A stretch of DNA of 64,000 nucleotides, from the NCBI GenBank assembly GCA_913056495.1, contig CAJXMO010000006.1:124001-188000 (forward strand), read 5' to 3'. The notes under the pieces are model-generated. The model did no database searches. It saw only the letters and a list, made by a program, of their open reading frames with translations, and had not been told where the DNA came from. The translations under genes were made by a program, and so were the position numbers. The stretch's first letter is position 1. The number at the start of each line of letters is the position of its first letter. Positions 1 to 8,832 of the stretch are shown here, piece after piece. The stretch comes from an uncultured Alteromonadaceae bacterium (GTDB taxonomy: Bacteria > Pseudomonadota > Gammaproteobacteria > Enterobacterales > Alteromonadaceae).

Positions 1-872
1 TAATTTGGCGCGGGTCCGGCTGCGCTGACTAATACGCCTTTAAACAGTAGCATCATGACAAACAAGCCAAATAACGAATACCCGTCACTGGCGATTTTAT
101 CATTAACCTCATGCACTATATTTTGCCAGTCCAAATCCAGATGCCAGCCAAAAAACGGATTACTCCAGCCTTGCGGTGTGGCGGCAGTCAGCATTTCGGG
201 AGACACCTGATACATCGCAATAAAGCCAATTGCCAGTGATGCGATTGTGATAATGGTAAACTGAACAACGTCAGCCCAGACTATGCTCATCATGCCGCCC
301 AGCATCACATAGAAAGTCGCAATACTGGTGAAAATAATGCCATAAAAATGAGGTACATATTCAGCAGGAATGGTAAAAGGGACATAAGGCGCAATGGCTG
401 AAAACGGTACAAAAATTTCAACAAATTTACCGATACCGATAAAACCATAAGCTAAAAAGCCCAGTACACTAATAATCGCAAATAATACCACTACCATATG
501 GGATAGCTTGCCGCCCGTATCATCGCCAAATCGGGTTCTAATCCATTCGGCACCGGTTAACACACCAGATCGGCGCACCCACATAGATAAGAAAATCATC
601 AAAAACACCTGATTAAAGACCGGCCATAACCAAGGGATCCAGATGCTTTTCATCCCATAAACAAAACATAAAGTAACCAGCCACATAGTGCCTGAAATAT
701 CAAACATGCCGGACGCATTAGACAGCCCCAGCATATACCAGGGCAACTTATTACTGCCCATGTAATAACTTTTCATGTTTTTGCTGGCTTTACGCTTAAG
801 CAATAAACCAATCACAATAGTGCTGCCAAGATACGCTAAGATAATCGCAATATCTATCCAGGACATGGTCAT
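1..872 (-). CDS. Sodium:solute symporter (SSS/SLC5 family), C-terminus cut by window edge
   Basis: About 290 N-terminal codons are open on the minus strand from an ATG at 872 to the window edge with no stop. Reading it gives MTMSWIDIAIILAYLGSTIV followed by a series of hydrophobic segments, the motif KLPWYMLGLSNASGMFDISG (roughly residues 43-62) and later MLGGMMSIVWADVVQ. This early G-S-N-x-S-G-x-F-D-I-S-G segment plus the W-x-D-V-x-Q motif is typical of the SSS family, which imports sugars or other organic solutes with Na+ across the inner membrane. The substrate cannot be read from sequence. It is divergent from an NAD(P)-dependent sugar-type oxidoreductase, with a LacI-type palindrome between them, so a carbohydrate or sugar-acid substrate is plausible. 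A second in-frame ATG at 866 is an alternative start; GAGATC at 876-881 serves poorly as a ribosome site for either. Confidence 0.9.
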   Translation of the reverse strand, partial: MTMSWIDIAIILAYLGSTIVIGLLLKRKASKNMKSYYMGSNKLPWYMLGLSNASGMFDISGTMWLVTLCFVYGMKSIWIPWLWPVFNQVFLMIFLSMWVRRSGVLTGAEWIRTRFGDDTGGKLSHMVVVLFAIISVLGFLAYGFIGIGKFVEIFVPFSAIAPYVPFTIPAEYVPHFYGIIFTSIATFYVMLGGMMSIVWADVVQFTIITIASLAIGFIAMYQVSPEMLTAATPQGWSNPFFGWHLDLDWQNIVHEVNDKIASDGYSLFGLFVMMLLFKGVLVSAAGPAPN

Positions 873-938
873 AAAGAGATCCTATTTATCATTTTTATAA
901 TTCTAAAAATCTGTCCACAATTGATGAAAAACAAAAAA

Positions 939-952
939 TGTAAACGTTTGTA
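939..952. promoter_or_regulatory. Candidate LacI-family operator
   Basis: TGTAAACGTTTGTA contains the perfect CG-centred palindrome AAACGTTT, the core shape of LacI/GalR-family operators. It lies in the intergenic region between the divergent symporter and oxidoreductase genes and could control either. Related sites occur at 9691, 51861 and 52134. No regulator gene is in the window, so the assignment rests on motif shape and placement. Confidence 0.5.
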
Positions 953-1119
953 GTTTTATCAATCATACCTAAAGCGATATAAAAAACAAATTATTTTACA
1001 AATAAAACACATTAAAATTAAATCTCATACATTCATTATTAATACTTGCACTAGGCTGGACAAAGCAGATGATGTTAGGATATGTTCAACCACACTATTT
1101 GTAATTAAAGTTCTCTTCA

Positions 1120-2157
1120 ATGACACAAAATAACGAATTCAAATGGGGCCTGATAGGCCCGGGCAGAATCGCACAGCAGTTTGCACAAGCAATACAAGCC
1201 GACTTTGTTGGTGAATTGCATGCCGTTGCCAGTCGAAACCGAACCCGAGCGGCCGAATTTGCCAATCAATATGGCGCGGCAAAAGTATATGATAACTACC
1301 CTGCACTACTTGCCGATCCGGATTTAGATGCCATCTATATCGCAACACCGCATCGTTTTCATTTTGATTTGATAAAAAAATGCCTATTAGCTGAAAAATC
1401 TGTTTTATGTGAAAAGCCATTAACCGTCAATCAGGCGCAAGCCGACGAGCTGTTTGAACTCGCTGAGGCTAAAGGCGTATTTTTAATGGAAGCCATCTGG
1501 ACGCTGTTTTTACCTGTATATCAAATCGCAAAAGACTGGCTGGTAGAAGGTAAAATAGGTGAGTTGCAAACCGTGCACTCCACATTTGGCTTTAATCAAC
1601 CGAAATCTGAAGATGATCGCTGGCTCAACCGAGATTTGGCCGGTGGCGTTTTACTGGATATGGGCGTTTATAATGTAACGCTATCAGACTGGTTTGTGAA
1701 TCAGTCGCTAAAACACAATTCCCAGAACCTGCCAGTTTTTCCTGAAAAGATTCAGGCAATGGGTTTAGTGGGTCAAACTTTAGTAGATGAACTGACTATG
1801 GTTAATATGCAATATCCAGAGCAAAAGTTTGTTCAGTTTAGCTGTAGCCTGAACAGTAAAATGGAAAATTCTCTATGGCTTTGCGGCACTCAAGGGCGAA
1901 TAAAAATTGAGAATATGTTTTGGGGCGCCAATGAAATCAGTTTATATCAGGATAACAGTGATGAACCCTGCCAGATTATCAAACAACCATTTGCCGTGAA
2001 TGGTTTTGAATATGAGATAGCAGAAGCTGAAAAATGTATCCAAGCCGGTTTATTGCAAAGCAATCGAGCTTCTCATGCACAAACCCGCCATCAAATGAAA
2101 CTCATGGATGAAATTCGTGCACAATTGGGTATTACCTATCCATTTGCCGGAGAATAA
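1120..2157 (+). CDS. Gfo/Idh/MocA-family NAD(P)-dependent oxidoreductase
   Basis: 345 residues, the usual length for the family. The N-terminus WGLIGPGRIAQQFAQAI is the Rossmann dinucleotide-binding loop, and CEKPLTVNQAQADEL carries the family-defining E-K-P motif whose lysine lies at the active site. The C-terminal alpha/beta domain includes LAGGVLLDMGVYNV, matching the G-G-x-x-x-D-x-G-x-Y pattern seen in dihydrodiol dehydrogenase and NADP-dependent xylose dehydrogenase relatives. It probably oxidises or reduces a sugar or sugar derivative in the cytoplasm. It is divergent from the sodium:solute symporter, suggesting that the two handle the same imported compound. The exact substrate is not determinable here. 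Confidence 0.9.
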   Translation: MTQNNEFKWGLIGPGRIAQQFAQAIQADFVGELHAVASRNRTRAAEFANQYGAAKVYDNYPALLADPDLDAIYIATPHRFHFDLIKKCLLAEKSVLCEKPLTVNQAQADELFELAEAKGVFLMEAIWTLFLPVYQIAKDWLVEGKIGELQTVHSTFGFNQPKSEDDRWLNRDLAGGVLLDMGVYNVTLSDWFVNQSLKHNSQNLPVFPEKIQAMGLVGQTLVDELTMVNMQYPEQKFVQFSCSLNSKMENSLWLCGTQGRIKIENMFWGANEISLYQDNSDEPCQIIKQPFAVNGFEYEIAEAEKCIQAGLLQSNRASHAQTRHQMKLMDEIRAQLGITYPFAGE

Positions 2158-2220
2158 TGAATCCAAATCCTGGGGTCTGTTTTATGTCTGGATATGCTCA
2201 GACATAAAACGTCCGTATAC

Positions 2221-3498
2221 TTACAGACAGTAGTTGGCTTTTCCCGCTTTCTTAACCCGGTACATTTTTTCATCTGCCAGTTTTAGTAAACTTTGGGTAT
2301 CTTTACCCTGATCCGGATAAATAGCAATACCTATGCTCGCACCGACCTGCGCTAGCTCCCCCGCTGAAATTTCAATTGGTTGATCTAATACCTGCATGAT
2401 TTGTTCAGCAACCCGGGTGGTATCATCAAACTCGCTAATACCGGTTTGCATCAAGACAAATTCGTCACCCCCAATACGGGCTACCGTATCTGATTCACGC
2501 ACACATTGTTTTAATCTGTCCGCTATTACACATAAGACTTTATCACCTGCATTATGCCCCCAGGTATCATTAACCGATTTAAACCCGTCTAAATCAACAA
2601 ACATAATAGCAAGTTTGGTATTTGTTCTGGTCGCAGCATTCATTGCAAAAGCAACTTGCTCCTGAAATAAGTGCTGACTGGCCAAACCGGTTAAAGAATC
2701 ATAATGTGCCAATTTACGTAGTCGCTCTTTAGCCGCTTCAGCTTCCTGTAAAGCTGCTTTTAAAGGGGTTACATCATATTCTGTCACTAACAAAATATAT
2801 TCACCGGATAAGGGATGACGGGTCACCCGGATATCCAGCGTATGATGACGCTCACCTGCATTGGTTTTCATCAGATGATCATAGCGTCCGCCCTTTTCTT
2901 TAATCGCTCTGGCTAAACACACTTTGCCGGCTTCACGATCTGCAAATCGCGCAACAAACACAGGCATATCATCAGCTAAATCTTCATCGTATAAATATTT
3001 ATAGGCTTCGGTCGCTGCTGGGTTTTCGATAATGGGTAGCCCCTGCTGGGTAAAACTGGTGACATAAACCTGGGTGTAACGCATGGCTTCTACCAGTAAT
3101 AAATTTTCCGGAGAATCACCCAGATTAACCTCCTCATTAATGTAGGCAATAATTCCCCTGTGCTTTTGCGGACCTAATGTAACTGCACGATGTCGCATAT
3201 ACAGGGTTTTAGGTTTGCCTTGCGGATAAGTTGTCCAGGGGTCAATTGTTAAACCTTTTTGAGCTGCCAGCTCAAACGTTTGCAGCGTCCTGTCTCTTGC
3301 GCCCTGGGTATCATCAGATAAGTCTTTATTAATCAGTTCATCAAGTGAATTCAGCCCCCAAAATTTAACAGCTGAATCATTCCCCCACCACCAACCATGT
3401 TTATCTAAATCAAACACCCAAACTACATCCGGAATGAGCTGATAAAGCTTTAACTCATTATGATTTTCAATATGGACAAGGTGATCATAAGCCGCCAT
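2221..3498 (-). CDS. PAS-GGDEF diguanylate cyclase
   Basis: 425 residues with no transmembrane segment. The first ~250 residues look like two PAS-type sensory modules (the first begins LYQLIPDVVWVFDLDKHGWW; the second precedes HPLSGEYILLVTEYDVTPLK), followed by a short coiled linker (AALQEAEAAKERLRKLAHYD) and a GGDEF domain. The active-site loop is intact (ARIGGDEFVLM), and an RESD inhibitory I-site lies exactly five residues upstream, so it should make c-di-GMP with product feedback. The DSLTGL motif opens the catalytic domain. There is no EAL domain. The signal sensed is unknown; the aromatic-rich first PAS (HGWWWGNDS) might bind a small ligand. Confidence 0.93.
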   Translation of the reverse strand: MAAYDHLVHIENHNELKLYQLIPDVVWVFDLDKHGWWWGNDSAVKFWGLNSLDELINKDLSDDTQGARDRTLQTFELAAQKGLTIDPWTTYPQGKPKTLYMRHRAVTLGPQKHRGIIAYINEEVNLGDSPENLLLVEAMRYTQVYVTSFTQQGLPIIENPAATEAYKYLYDEDLADDMPVFVARFADREAGKVCLARAIKEKGGRYDHLMKTNAGERHHTLDIRVTRHPLSGEYILLVTEYDVTPLKAALQEAEAAKERLRKLAHYDSLTGLASQHLFQEQVAFAMNAATRTNTKLAIMFVDLDGFKSVNDTWGHNAGDKVLCVIADRLKQCVRESDTVARIGGDEFVLMQTGISEFDDTTRVAEQIMQVLDQPIEISAGELAQVGASIGIAIYPDQGKDTQSLLKLADEKMYRVKKAGKANYCL

Positions 3499-3668
3499 AG
3501 GGATGCTCTAAACTAACTGAGGATGGGTCAATCATAAACCCATTATTTAATTTAGACAATTAAATAACCTAAGCTAGAGCCTGTGAATCTGTGTAAAAGC
3601 GATATTGCATTTTGAAAGAGTAAAAATCAACCCCCTCTCCACTGCTTTAATGTATGTAGGTATAATTA

Positions 3669-3887
3669 TTAGTTATCAGATGATTCACTTTTAACCACGT
3701 CTATTAATACACTTTGGAAATAATGAGCAGCAAGCGAAAATGCTAAAATAAAAGTGATCAAAGCAGATAATCCTGTACCCACTATTGCTTCAGAGAGTGC
3801 ATTAGCCAAAATAAAACCGCCAATACCCAATGCAATATATCGGGTTAGATTTTTGCGACAAGCCAATTTAACCTGTTGTTCATTCAT
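3669..3887 (-). CDS. Small membrane protein of unknown function
   Basis: 72 residues with two hydrophobic stretches (about IALGIGGFILANALSEAIVG and LSALITFILAFSLAAHYF) and charged ends, so probably a two-helix inner-membrane protein with both termini cytoplasmic. I do not recognise a named family. It sits between the GGDEF gene and a YheU-like gene, all on the minus strand with gaps of about 75-170 bp, so shared transcription is possible but not compelling. A purine-rich AGGATT lies just upstream of the ATG. Confidence 0.65.
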   Translation of the reverse strand: MNEQQVKLACRKNLTRYIALGIGGFILANALSEAIVGTGLSALITFILAFSLAAHYFQSVLIDVVKSESSDN

Positions 3888-3963
3888 AATTTAAAATCCT
3901 TTTTAGCGTTTTTATGTTTGGTTTTAGTCATTCAGTGATAACACCGGATAGTCACCGAAAATC

Positions 3964-4230
3964 CTATAACTCATCAAACTCAACCTGATTTGGGGTTAAA
4001 CCAAAGTTTTCCACCGGCTGAATATTAATTCTATCGGCAACATCCAACTCATCATCTTCAGCAAAACTAATCACCAGAGTTTTACGTTTTAGCATTTGTT
4101 TAACCTGCTCCCGCGCCGTTTCCATATTGGCATTTTCATTCATATTTTCAAATTCGGCTTGTTTAAATAGCCAGTCTTCTATTAAAGCGTTTAGGGTATC
4201 ATCGGGTAATAATTTGGGATTAATAAACAT
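3964..4230 (-). CDS. YheU-like (UPF0270) small acidic protein
   Basis: 88 residues. The pattern L-x-P-D-T-L-x-x-L-I-E-D-W near the N-terminus (LLPDDTLNALIEDWL), a central basic helix (REQVKQMLKRKTLVISF) and a following acidic segment resemble the UPF0270/YheU family, which begins I-P-W-x-x-L-x-P-E-T-L-x-N-L-I-E-E-F. Family members are usually about 70-75 residues and of unknown role. This protein is longer at the C-terminus and lacks the usual R-E-G-T-D-Y motif, so the assignment is tentative; it may be a divergent or separate family. It is not obviously co-transcribed with its neighbours. Confidence 0.6.
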   Translation of the reverse strand: MFINPKLLPDDTLNALIEDWLFKQAEFENMNENANMETAREQVKQMLKRKTLVISFAEDDELDVADRINIQPVENFGLTPNQVEFDEL

Positions 4231-4305
4231 AAGTGGCCTAGATATAAGTTTTTCGCTAGATTAGCGACAAGATTCGGATATTATATATAAATCTGCACAC
4301 AAGAC

Positions 4306-4890
4306 TTACTTTAACTGACTGAGTTGCTTATCATGCCAGCGCGATAAAAACACAAGTGCACAGCAAGCGCCCATCAGGGCAAAAGCCATATCTGACTGAG
4401 TATCCCAAACATATCCCTGCGTGCCTAAAAAAGCTTCAGCATTTTCGCCGGTTAATAAAGCAACCCACCATTCAATCAATTCATAAAACGCACTGAATGC
4501 CAGGCAAACAGACACCACAAATAGGTTTAACCAGACGCGCTCTTTGACTACCTGCTTACGAATTAAAATTTCCCGCGCCAATAATGCAGGGACAAATCCC
4601 TGAAAAAAGTGCCCGACTTTATCGTAATTGTTGCGCTCTGCGCCCAATAAACCATCAAAAAAGGGTACTTCGGCATAAGTGTAATGACCACCGATCATGA
4701 GTACGACACAGTGCATCAAAATCAGGCCATATAAAAGTGGCGTTAGCCGGAAAGCGCGATACGTTACCATAATTAAGACAGCGCCAATCATTGCGGGTAA
4801 AACTTCTAAAAACCAGGTCAATGAATCTGCCGGTTGAATGCCTGACCAAATTAACACAGTCAAAAATACCGCACCCCAGATTAATCTCAT
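4306..4890 (-). CDS. yjdF: DUF2238 (YjdF-type) inner-membrane protein
   Basis: 194 residues with five to six predicted membrane helices. Family signature motifs are clear: GGHYTYAEVPF, NNYDKVGHFFQGFVPAL, AFYELIEWWVALL and FLGTQGYVWDTQSDMAFAL. The conserved H, D and E residues in these motifs face the membrane region and suggest a catalytic or metal-binding membrane protein, but no activity is established for the family as far as I know. Length matches E. coli YjdF (about 200). It is followed by its own short intergenic gap and does not appear to belong to an operon with the genes around it. Confidence 0.88.
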   Translation of the reverse strand: MRLIWGAVFLTVLIWSGIQPADSLTWFLEVLPAMIGAVLIMVTYRAFRLTPLLYGLILMHCVVLMIGGHYTYAEVPFFDGLLGAERNNYDKVGHFFQGFVPALLAREILIRKQVVKERVWLNLFVVSVCLAFSAFYELIEWWVALLTGENAEAFLGTQGYVWDTQSDMAFALMGACCALVFLSRWHDKQLSQLK

Positions 4891-5021
4891 AAGCTCTCTG
4901 TCCTTTGTTTAATATATAAACATATCACTTGCACTTGACTCCAATATGTATATAAATTAACACACGGATTAGGATTGATGAACCAAAGTTCATTTATAAA
5001 CAAATAAATAAAGGGTTAATT

Positions 5022-5969
5022 ATGTCGACGTCTTTTGAGTATGCCCGTTTTCCCGGGCAGGTTATCGCAGCGCCACCTTGCAGAATGTTAAACGCGAATA
5101 TGTATGGTTTTTTTGTTCAGGGCGACGTGAACAAAATTCAGAGCTATGTTGATCAAACGCTGAATCAGGTTAAAAGCGATGCAGTTAGTTTTAAAGCACT
5201 CTCTTCTTATTGCATGCTGACATTTACTGATATTGAAAATATTAAACCAACCGCTGAACCGTTTTGCAATCAGGGTTGGTTTCAGGAAACTGATATTATT
5301 ATCTGGCTGCCGGTCGCTCAAATGAAAAACAATAAAATTGACCATATTTATTGGTACCCGGCTTTTATTTGTGTCAACAATATTTATGCCTTAGTCAATG
5401 GCCGCGAAATTTGGGGCTTTAATAAATATTTATGCGATTACCAAATGCCAGCCATTGGCGGCGCGCCTGACTTTTTTAATATTACTGTCGATGCATTTAA
5501 AACCTTTTCGCCCGACACAAAAATGGCGCCCTGCGAACTTTTTAATGTAAAACTGGTTGAAAAACACAGTGAAAAAAAGCTGTCCGGATTTATTGAACTG
5601 GTTAAAGAAGGCTTTGATATTTTAAAAGATCACCCCAACTTTTTTAATTTTGACATTAATGTATTAAAACAAATGATATCCGGTTTGTTTCACCCGCAAA
5701 TTGATCAGCTATTGTTTAAACAGTTTCCGGATGGCACGGCCACCAATGCGTTATATCAAGCTGTCTGCCACTCTCCTTCTGTCATTCAGAAAATTCATGA
5801 TATTAATCTGTATTTTCACGAATTTGAATTTACCCTCAATCAGGTCGATATGTTCCCGCTGGAAGAGATGTTTGGCATTAAAGTCGGTAGCCAAACACCA
5901 CTACTGCCTTTTAATGTCTTGTTTGATTTTAATCAGGATGAAGCCATCACCATTATCGAAAATAAATAA
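5022..5969 (+). CDS. Acetoacetate decarboxylase-like protein
   Basis: 315 residues. The motif NGREIWGFNKYL (about residues 126-137) corresponds to the strand of acetoacetate decarboxylase-fold enzymes that carries the Schiff-base lysine (usually G-x-P-K-K); a lysine is kept but the proline is Asn and the second lysine is Tyr. The N-terminal RFPGQVIAAPP and mid-region YWYPAFICVNN also fit the family. The protein is longer than classical acetoacetate decarboxylase (about 245), with a helical C-terminal extension. It is 34 bp upstream of a large FAD oxidoreductase on the same strand, so a two-step conversion by the pair is likely. The true substrate is unlikely to be acetoacetate and is unknown. 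Confidence 0.75.
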   Translation: MSTSFEYARFPGQVIAAPPCRMLNANMYGFFVQGDVNKIQSYVDQTLNQVKSDAVSFKALSSYCMLTFTDIENIKPTAEPFCNQGWFQETDIIIWLPVAQMKNNKIDHIYWYPAFICVNNIYALVNGREIWGFNKYLCDYQMPAIGGAPDFFNITVDAFKTFSPDTKMAPCELFNVKLVEKHSEKKLSGFIELVKEGFDILKDHPNFFNFDINVLKQMISGLFHPQIDQLLFKQFPDGTATNALYQAVCHSPSVIQKIHDINLYFHEFEFTLNQVDMFPLEEMFGIKVGSQTPLLPFNVLFDFNQDEAITIIENK

Positions 5970-6003
5970 CCTCAGTTTAGGTTAAACAATAATAAAGAGA
6001 ATT

Positions 6004-8205
6004 ATGATGCAAGAAAAAGAAAAAATCGCGATCATTGGCGGCGGCGTATCCTCTATGACCTCCGCGTTTTATTTAACGCAAACGCCAAACTGGCAGGAGA
6101 AATACGATATTACCGTTTATCAACTAGGCTGGCGCTTAGGCGGTAAAGGCGCAAGTGGACGTAATGCAGAATACGGTAACCGTATTCAGGAACATGGCCT
6201 GCATATTTGGTTTGGCTTTTATGCCAATGCATTTAAAACCATTCAAGAAGCTTATAAACTCTGGAACCGCCCGGCCGGTTCACCACTTGCCACCTGGGAT
6301 GAGGCGTTTAAACCACACAGTTTTATTGTGCTGCAGGAATTAATTGAAAATAAATGGGAATCCTGGCCAATTAATTTCCCTGAAATACCGGGCAACCCAG
6401 CCGTTGGCAACGAAGAAATTGATTTATGGGATATTGTAAAAACCGCTTATTACTGGCTGAAACAGTTTTTATCTGAATTTGATGACAAAGTAAAAGACGC
6501 AAAAGCCACCAGCAAAAATACAACTTTGGATTGCCGAACAGATGCGCCCAGAAATATTTTTGAACGTATCACATCTGAATTTCACGAAGATGTTGAAACC
6601 TGGTTTGATGATTTAGAAGATGACATTAAAACCGCGCTCGATAAAGTAGAAAGCTTTTTCCAGCAAACACCGGATAAAGCTAAAAAGCTGCATAGCGATC
6701 ACCATAACTTCCTTCACTATCTGCTGACCAAATTAAAGCAGTGGCTTAATCATGAATTTAATGAATTATTAGCAGAAAATGCAAAGATTCGCCGCTTGTT
6801 TATTATGGCAGATTTAGGCCTGACCATTTTAATCGGCATGCTTGAAGATGGTGTATTAGCGCATGGCTTTGATGTGATTAATAACTACGACTACCGTGAG
6901 TGGCTAACAAAACACGGAGCAAATCAAACTTACACGGTAGATTCAGCGCCGGTTCGTGGATTTTACGATTTAGTATTTGCCTACGAAGATGGCAATTTTG
7001 ATAAACCGAATGTGGAAGCCGGTACTATTATTCGCGCCATGTTACGTATCGCCCTCTTATATAAAGGCGGTGTGATGTGGAAAATGCAAGCGGGTATGGG
7101 TGATACGATTTTCAGTCCGTTTTATGAAGTGCTGAAAAAACAAGGCGTTAAATTTGAGTTCTTTTCACAGGTGGATGAACTGATTCCGGATGGCGACAGC
7201 ATCAGCCAAATCAATATTACCCAACAAGTTGCATTAAAATCCGGCCAACCCGAATACAATCCTCTGGTTCCTGTGAATGATTTGCCCTGCTGGCCGAGTG
7301 AACCTAACTATGACCAGCTTGACCCCAAACAGGCAGAACTCCTGCAGCAACATAATATTAATCTGGAATCCTTCTGGAGCGACTGGCCAAATGTGTATGA
7401 GCAAGCTTTTGGACAACCTCTGCCAACTAAACAGCTGAAAAAAGGTGTCGATTTTGACAAAGTGATATTTGGCGCATCCGTTGCGTCGCTTGAGCATTTA
7501 TGTCCTCAGTTGCTTGCCCAAGATGAAAAACTACGTCTGGTTTCTGAAAAGGTAAAAGCGGTTGCGACTCAAGCCTATCAGGTTTGGACCAATAAACCAT
7601 TGCAAGAACTTGGCTGGACAGATATGCCAGAAGGTCAGGATCCTGTGATGAGTGGCTTTACCGAACCTTATGATACCTGGGCTGCGATGAACCAGTTATT
7701 AATCCGTGAAGATGATTGGGCGCCGGGTATTGAAGCTAAAAATGTCGGTTATTTTTGCAGTGCACAACCGGTTGAATCTTATCCGCCAAAAACCGATACC
7801 GATTTTCCAAAACGCATGTATGAAAATGCCAAAACTGGCGCTATCAATCAGCTTAAAAATGAGATTTTCTGGCTCTGGCCCGAAGTGGCTAAAGCGGGTG
7901 AGTTTGACTGGGATTGCCTGCTGAGCAAAGACCCGACTATTTCAGGTGAGGCGAGATTTAACGAACAATATTGGCGCAGTAATATAGACCCTTCAGAGCG
8001 CTATGTTTTATCGGTCAAAAATTCAACTCAGTACCGATTAGGTACAGATGAAACTCAATTTGATAATCTGTACATTACCGGCGACTGGATTAAAACCGGC
8101 CTGAATGCAGGCTGTGTGGAAGCAGCCACCATGGCTGGTATGCAAACCTCACGCGCCATTTGCGGATTACCGCAAAAAATTGTTGGCGAATCTGACTTTA
8201 GTTAA
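6004..8205 (+). CDS. Large FAD-dependent amine-oxidase/desaturase-like oxidoreductase
   Basis: 733 residues. The N-terminal IAIIGGGVSSMTSAFYLT is a G-x-G-x-x-S FAD-binding Rossmann loop, followed by QLGWRLGGKGASGRN, the second nucleotide-binding motif of the amine oxidase/phytoene desaturase superfamily, and the family-like HGLHIWFGFY. The C-terminal FAD contact is visible in NLYITGDWIKTGLNAGCVEA. Between about residues 155 and 265 there is a long, charged, mostly helical insertion (e.g. FHEDVETWFDDLEDDIKTAL) not present in classical desaturases, which explains the extra length. There is no signal peptide, so it should act in the cytoplasm or at the membrane face. It is probably an operon with the upstream decarboxylase-like gene; RBS AAAGAG lies just before the ATG. 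Substrate unknown. Confidence 0.85.
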   Translation: MMQEKEKIAIIGGGVSSMTSAFYLTQTPNWQEKYDITVYQLGWRLGGKGASGRNAEYGNRIQEHGLHIWFGFYANAFKTIQEAYKLWNRPAGSPLATWDEAFKPHSFIVLQELIENKWESWPINFPEIPGNPAVGNEEIDLWDIVKTAYYWLKQFLSEFDDKVKDAKATSKNTTLDCRTDAPRNIFERITSEFHEDVETWFDDLEDDIKTALDKVESFFQQTPDKAKKLHSDHHNFLHYLLTKLKQWLNHEFNELLAENAKIRRLFIMADLGLTILIGMLEDGVLAHGFDVINNYDYREWLTKHGANQTYTVDSAPVRGFYDLVFAYEDGNFDKPNVEAGTIIRAMLRIALLYKGGVMWKMQAGMGDTIFSPFYEVLKKQGVKFEFFSQVDELIPDGDSISQINITQQVALKSGQPEYNPLVPVNDLPCWPSEPNYDQLDPKQAELLQQHNINLESFWSDWPNVYEQAFGQPLPTKQLKKGVDFDKVIFGASVASLEHLCPQLLAQDEKLRLVSEKVKAVATQAYQVWTNKPLQELGWTDMPEGQDPVMSGFTEPYDTWAAMNQLLIREDDWAPGIEAKNVGYFCSAQPVESYPPKTDTDFPKRMYENAKTGAINQLKNEIFWLWPEVAKAGEFDWDCLLSKDPTISGEARFNEQYWRSNIDPSERYVLSVKNSTQYRLGTDETQFDNLYITGDWIKTGLNAGCVEAATMAGMQTSRAICGLPQKIVGESDFS

Positions 8206-8230
8206 CGCAACATTCAGATTAAGCGATTAT

Positions 8231-8266
8231 GGTGTGGGGGTGAACCATAAGGTTTCACCCCACACC
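8231..8266. terminator. Stem-loop after the FAD oxidoreductase gene
   Basis: A 13-14 bp stem GGTGTGGGGGTGAA / TTTCACCCCACACC with one bulged G and a short loop lies 25 bp after the stop codon at 8205. There is no T-run after it, so it may be a transcript-stabilising or weak termination hairpin rather than a classical intrinsic terminator. Confidence 0.5.
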
Positions 8267-8319
8267 AACAATCATGCTGGTTAGTAAGGCAAATGGGTGT
8301 ATTCGCAACGTTTTTACAA

Positions 8320-8355
8320 GTAGGTTGGCTTAGCGCCGTAGGCGCGTAAGCCGAC
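8320..8355. repeat. GTAGGTTGG-type inverted repeat, left of cassette
   Basis: GTAGGTTGGCTTAGCGCC and GGCGCGTAAGCCGAC form a GC-rich hairpin. It begins with GTAGGTTGG, the same bases that open the nested inverted repeat at 9254 on the other side of the two-gene cassette. Such dispersed palindromic intergenic units are common in alteromonads; their origin here is unknown. Confidence 0.55.
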
Positions 8356-8417
8356 ATCAACTCCGGTGTAATTTAAGCTGATAAGGAGTCTTGAAAAACC
8401 CAGGCCTTAGTCGCTGC

Positions 8418-8435
8418 TTTGAGTACAGAGCGGAC
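8418..8435 (+). repeat. Direct repeat, left copy
   Basis: TTTGAGTACAGAGCGGAC matches 9354-9371 (TTTGAGTACAGATCGGAC) at 17 of 18 positions in the same orientation. The two copies bracket the two-gene cassette at 8419-9245, as expected for a module exchanged or inserted between short homologies. Confidence 0.6.
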
Positions 8436-8832
8436 GTTGGAAAGTCCTCAAGAAAGGATCAATAGACTTAACGGAAATGTCTCTAAAAATTATCCTACAT
8501 TGGCATCGCCACAAGTTGTAGCTGTCAAAGACGCAGGCAAATTCTCTGGAAAATTTGTTTCTGATGGCAAAGTTATTGTGGAGTATACTGGTTCCGATGC
8601 TACCGTGGAATCCGGTATATTTCATGAAAGGTTACACGTCGATGAAGCCAATTACGAAACAGGCGGTTCACAACTTTTATACATGTACATCCATGAACCT
8701 CTGGAGCATGGGATATTAAATCCCCACGATCCGGATATAGATGATATAGGCATAGACTATTACAGGCATTTGAATTTTCCAGATAAATACCTTTTGCCAA
8801 ATATAGACAATTTGCCGTGGGGAACCGAATAA
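8419..8832 (+). CDS. HExxH-containing small protein, possible orphan toxin domain
   Basis: About 137 residues from a TTG at 8419; the frame is open back to a stop at 8392 and no ATG or good ribosome site precedes the conserved-looking part, so this may be the displaced C-terminal end of a larger protein rather than a complete gene. It contains GIFHERLHVDEANYETGG, where HERLH fits the HExxH zinc-peptidase motif, and a further IHEPLEHG downstream that could supply a third ligand. I recognise no family. The stop overlaps the ATG of the next gene (TAATG), a translationally coupled arrangement typical of toxin-immunity pairs. Toxin status is inference from size, missing start, coupling and flanking repeats. 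Confidence 0.55.
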   Translation: MSTERTLESPQERINRLNGNVSKNYPTLASPQVVAVKDAGKFSGKFVSDGKVIVEYTGSDATVESGIFHERLHVDEANYETGGSQLLYMYIHEPLEHGILNPHDPDIDDIGIDYYRHLNFPDKYLLPNIDNLPWGTE

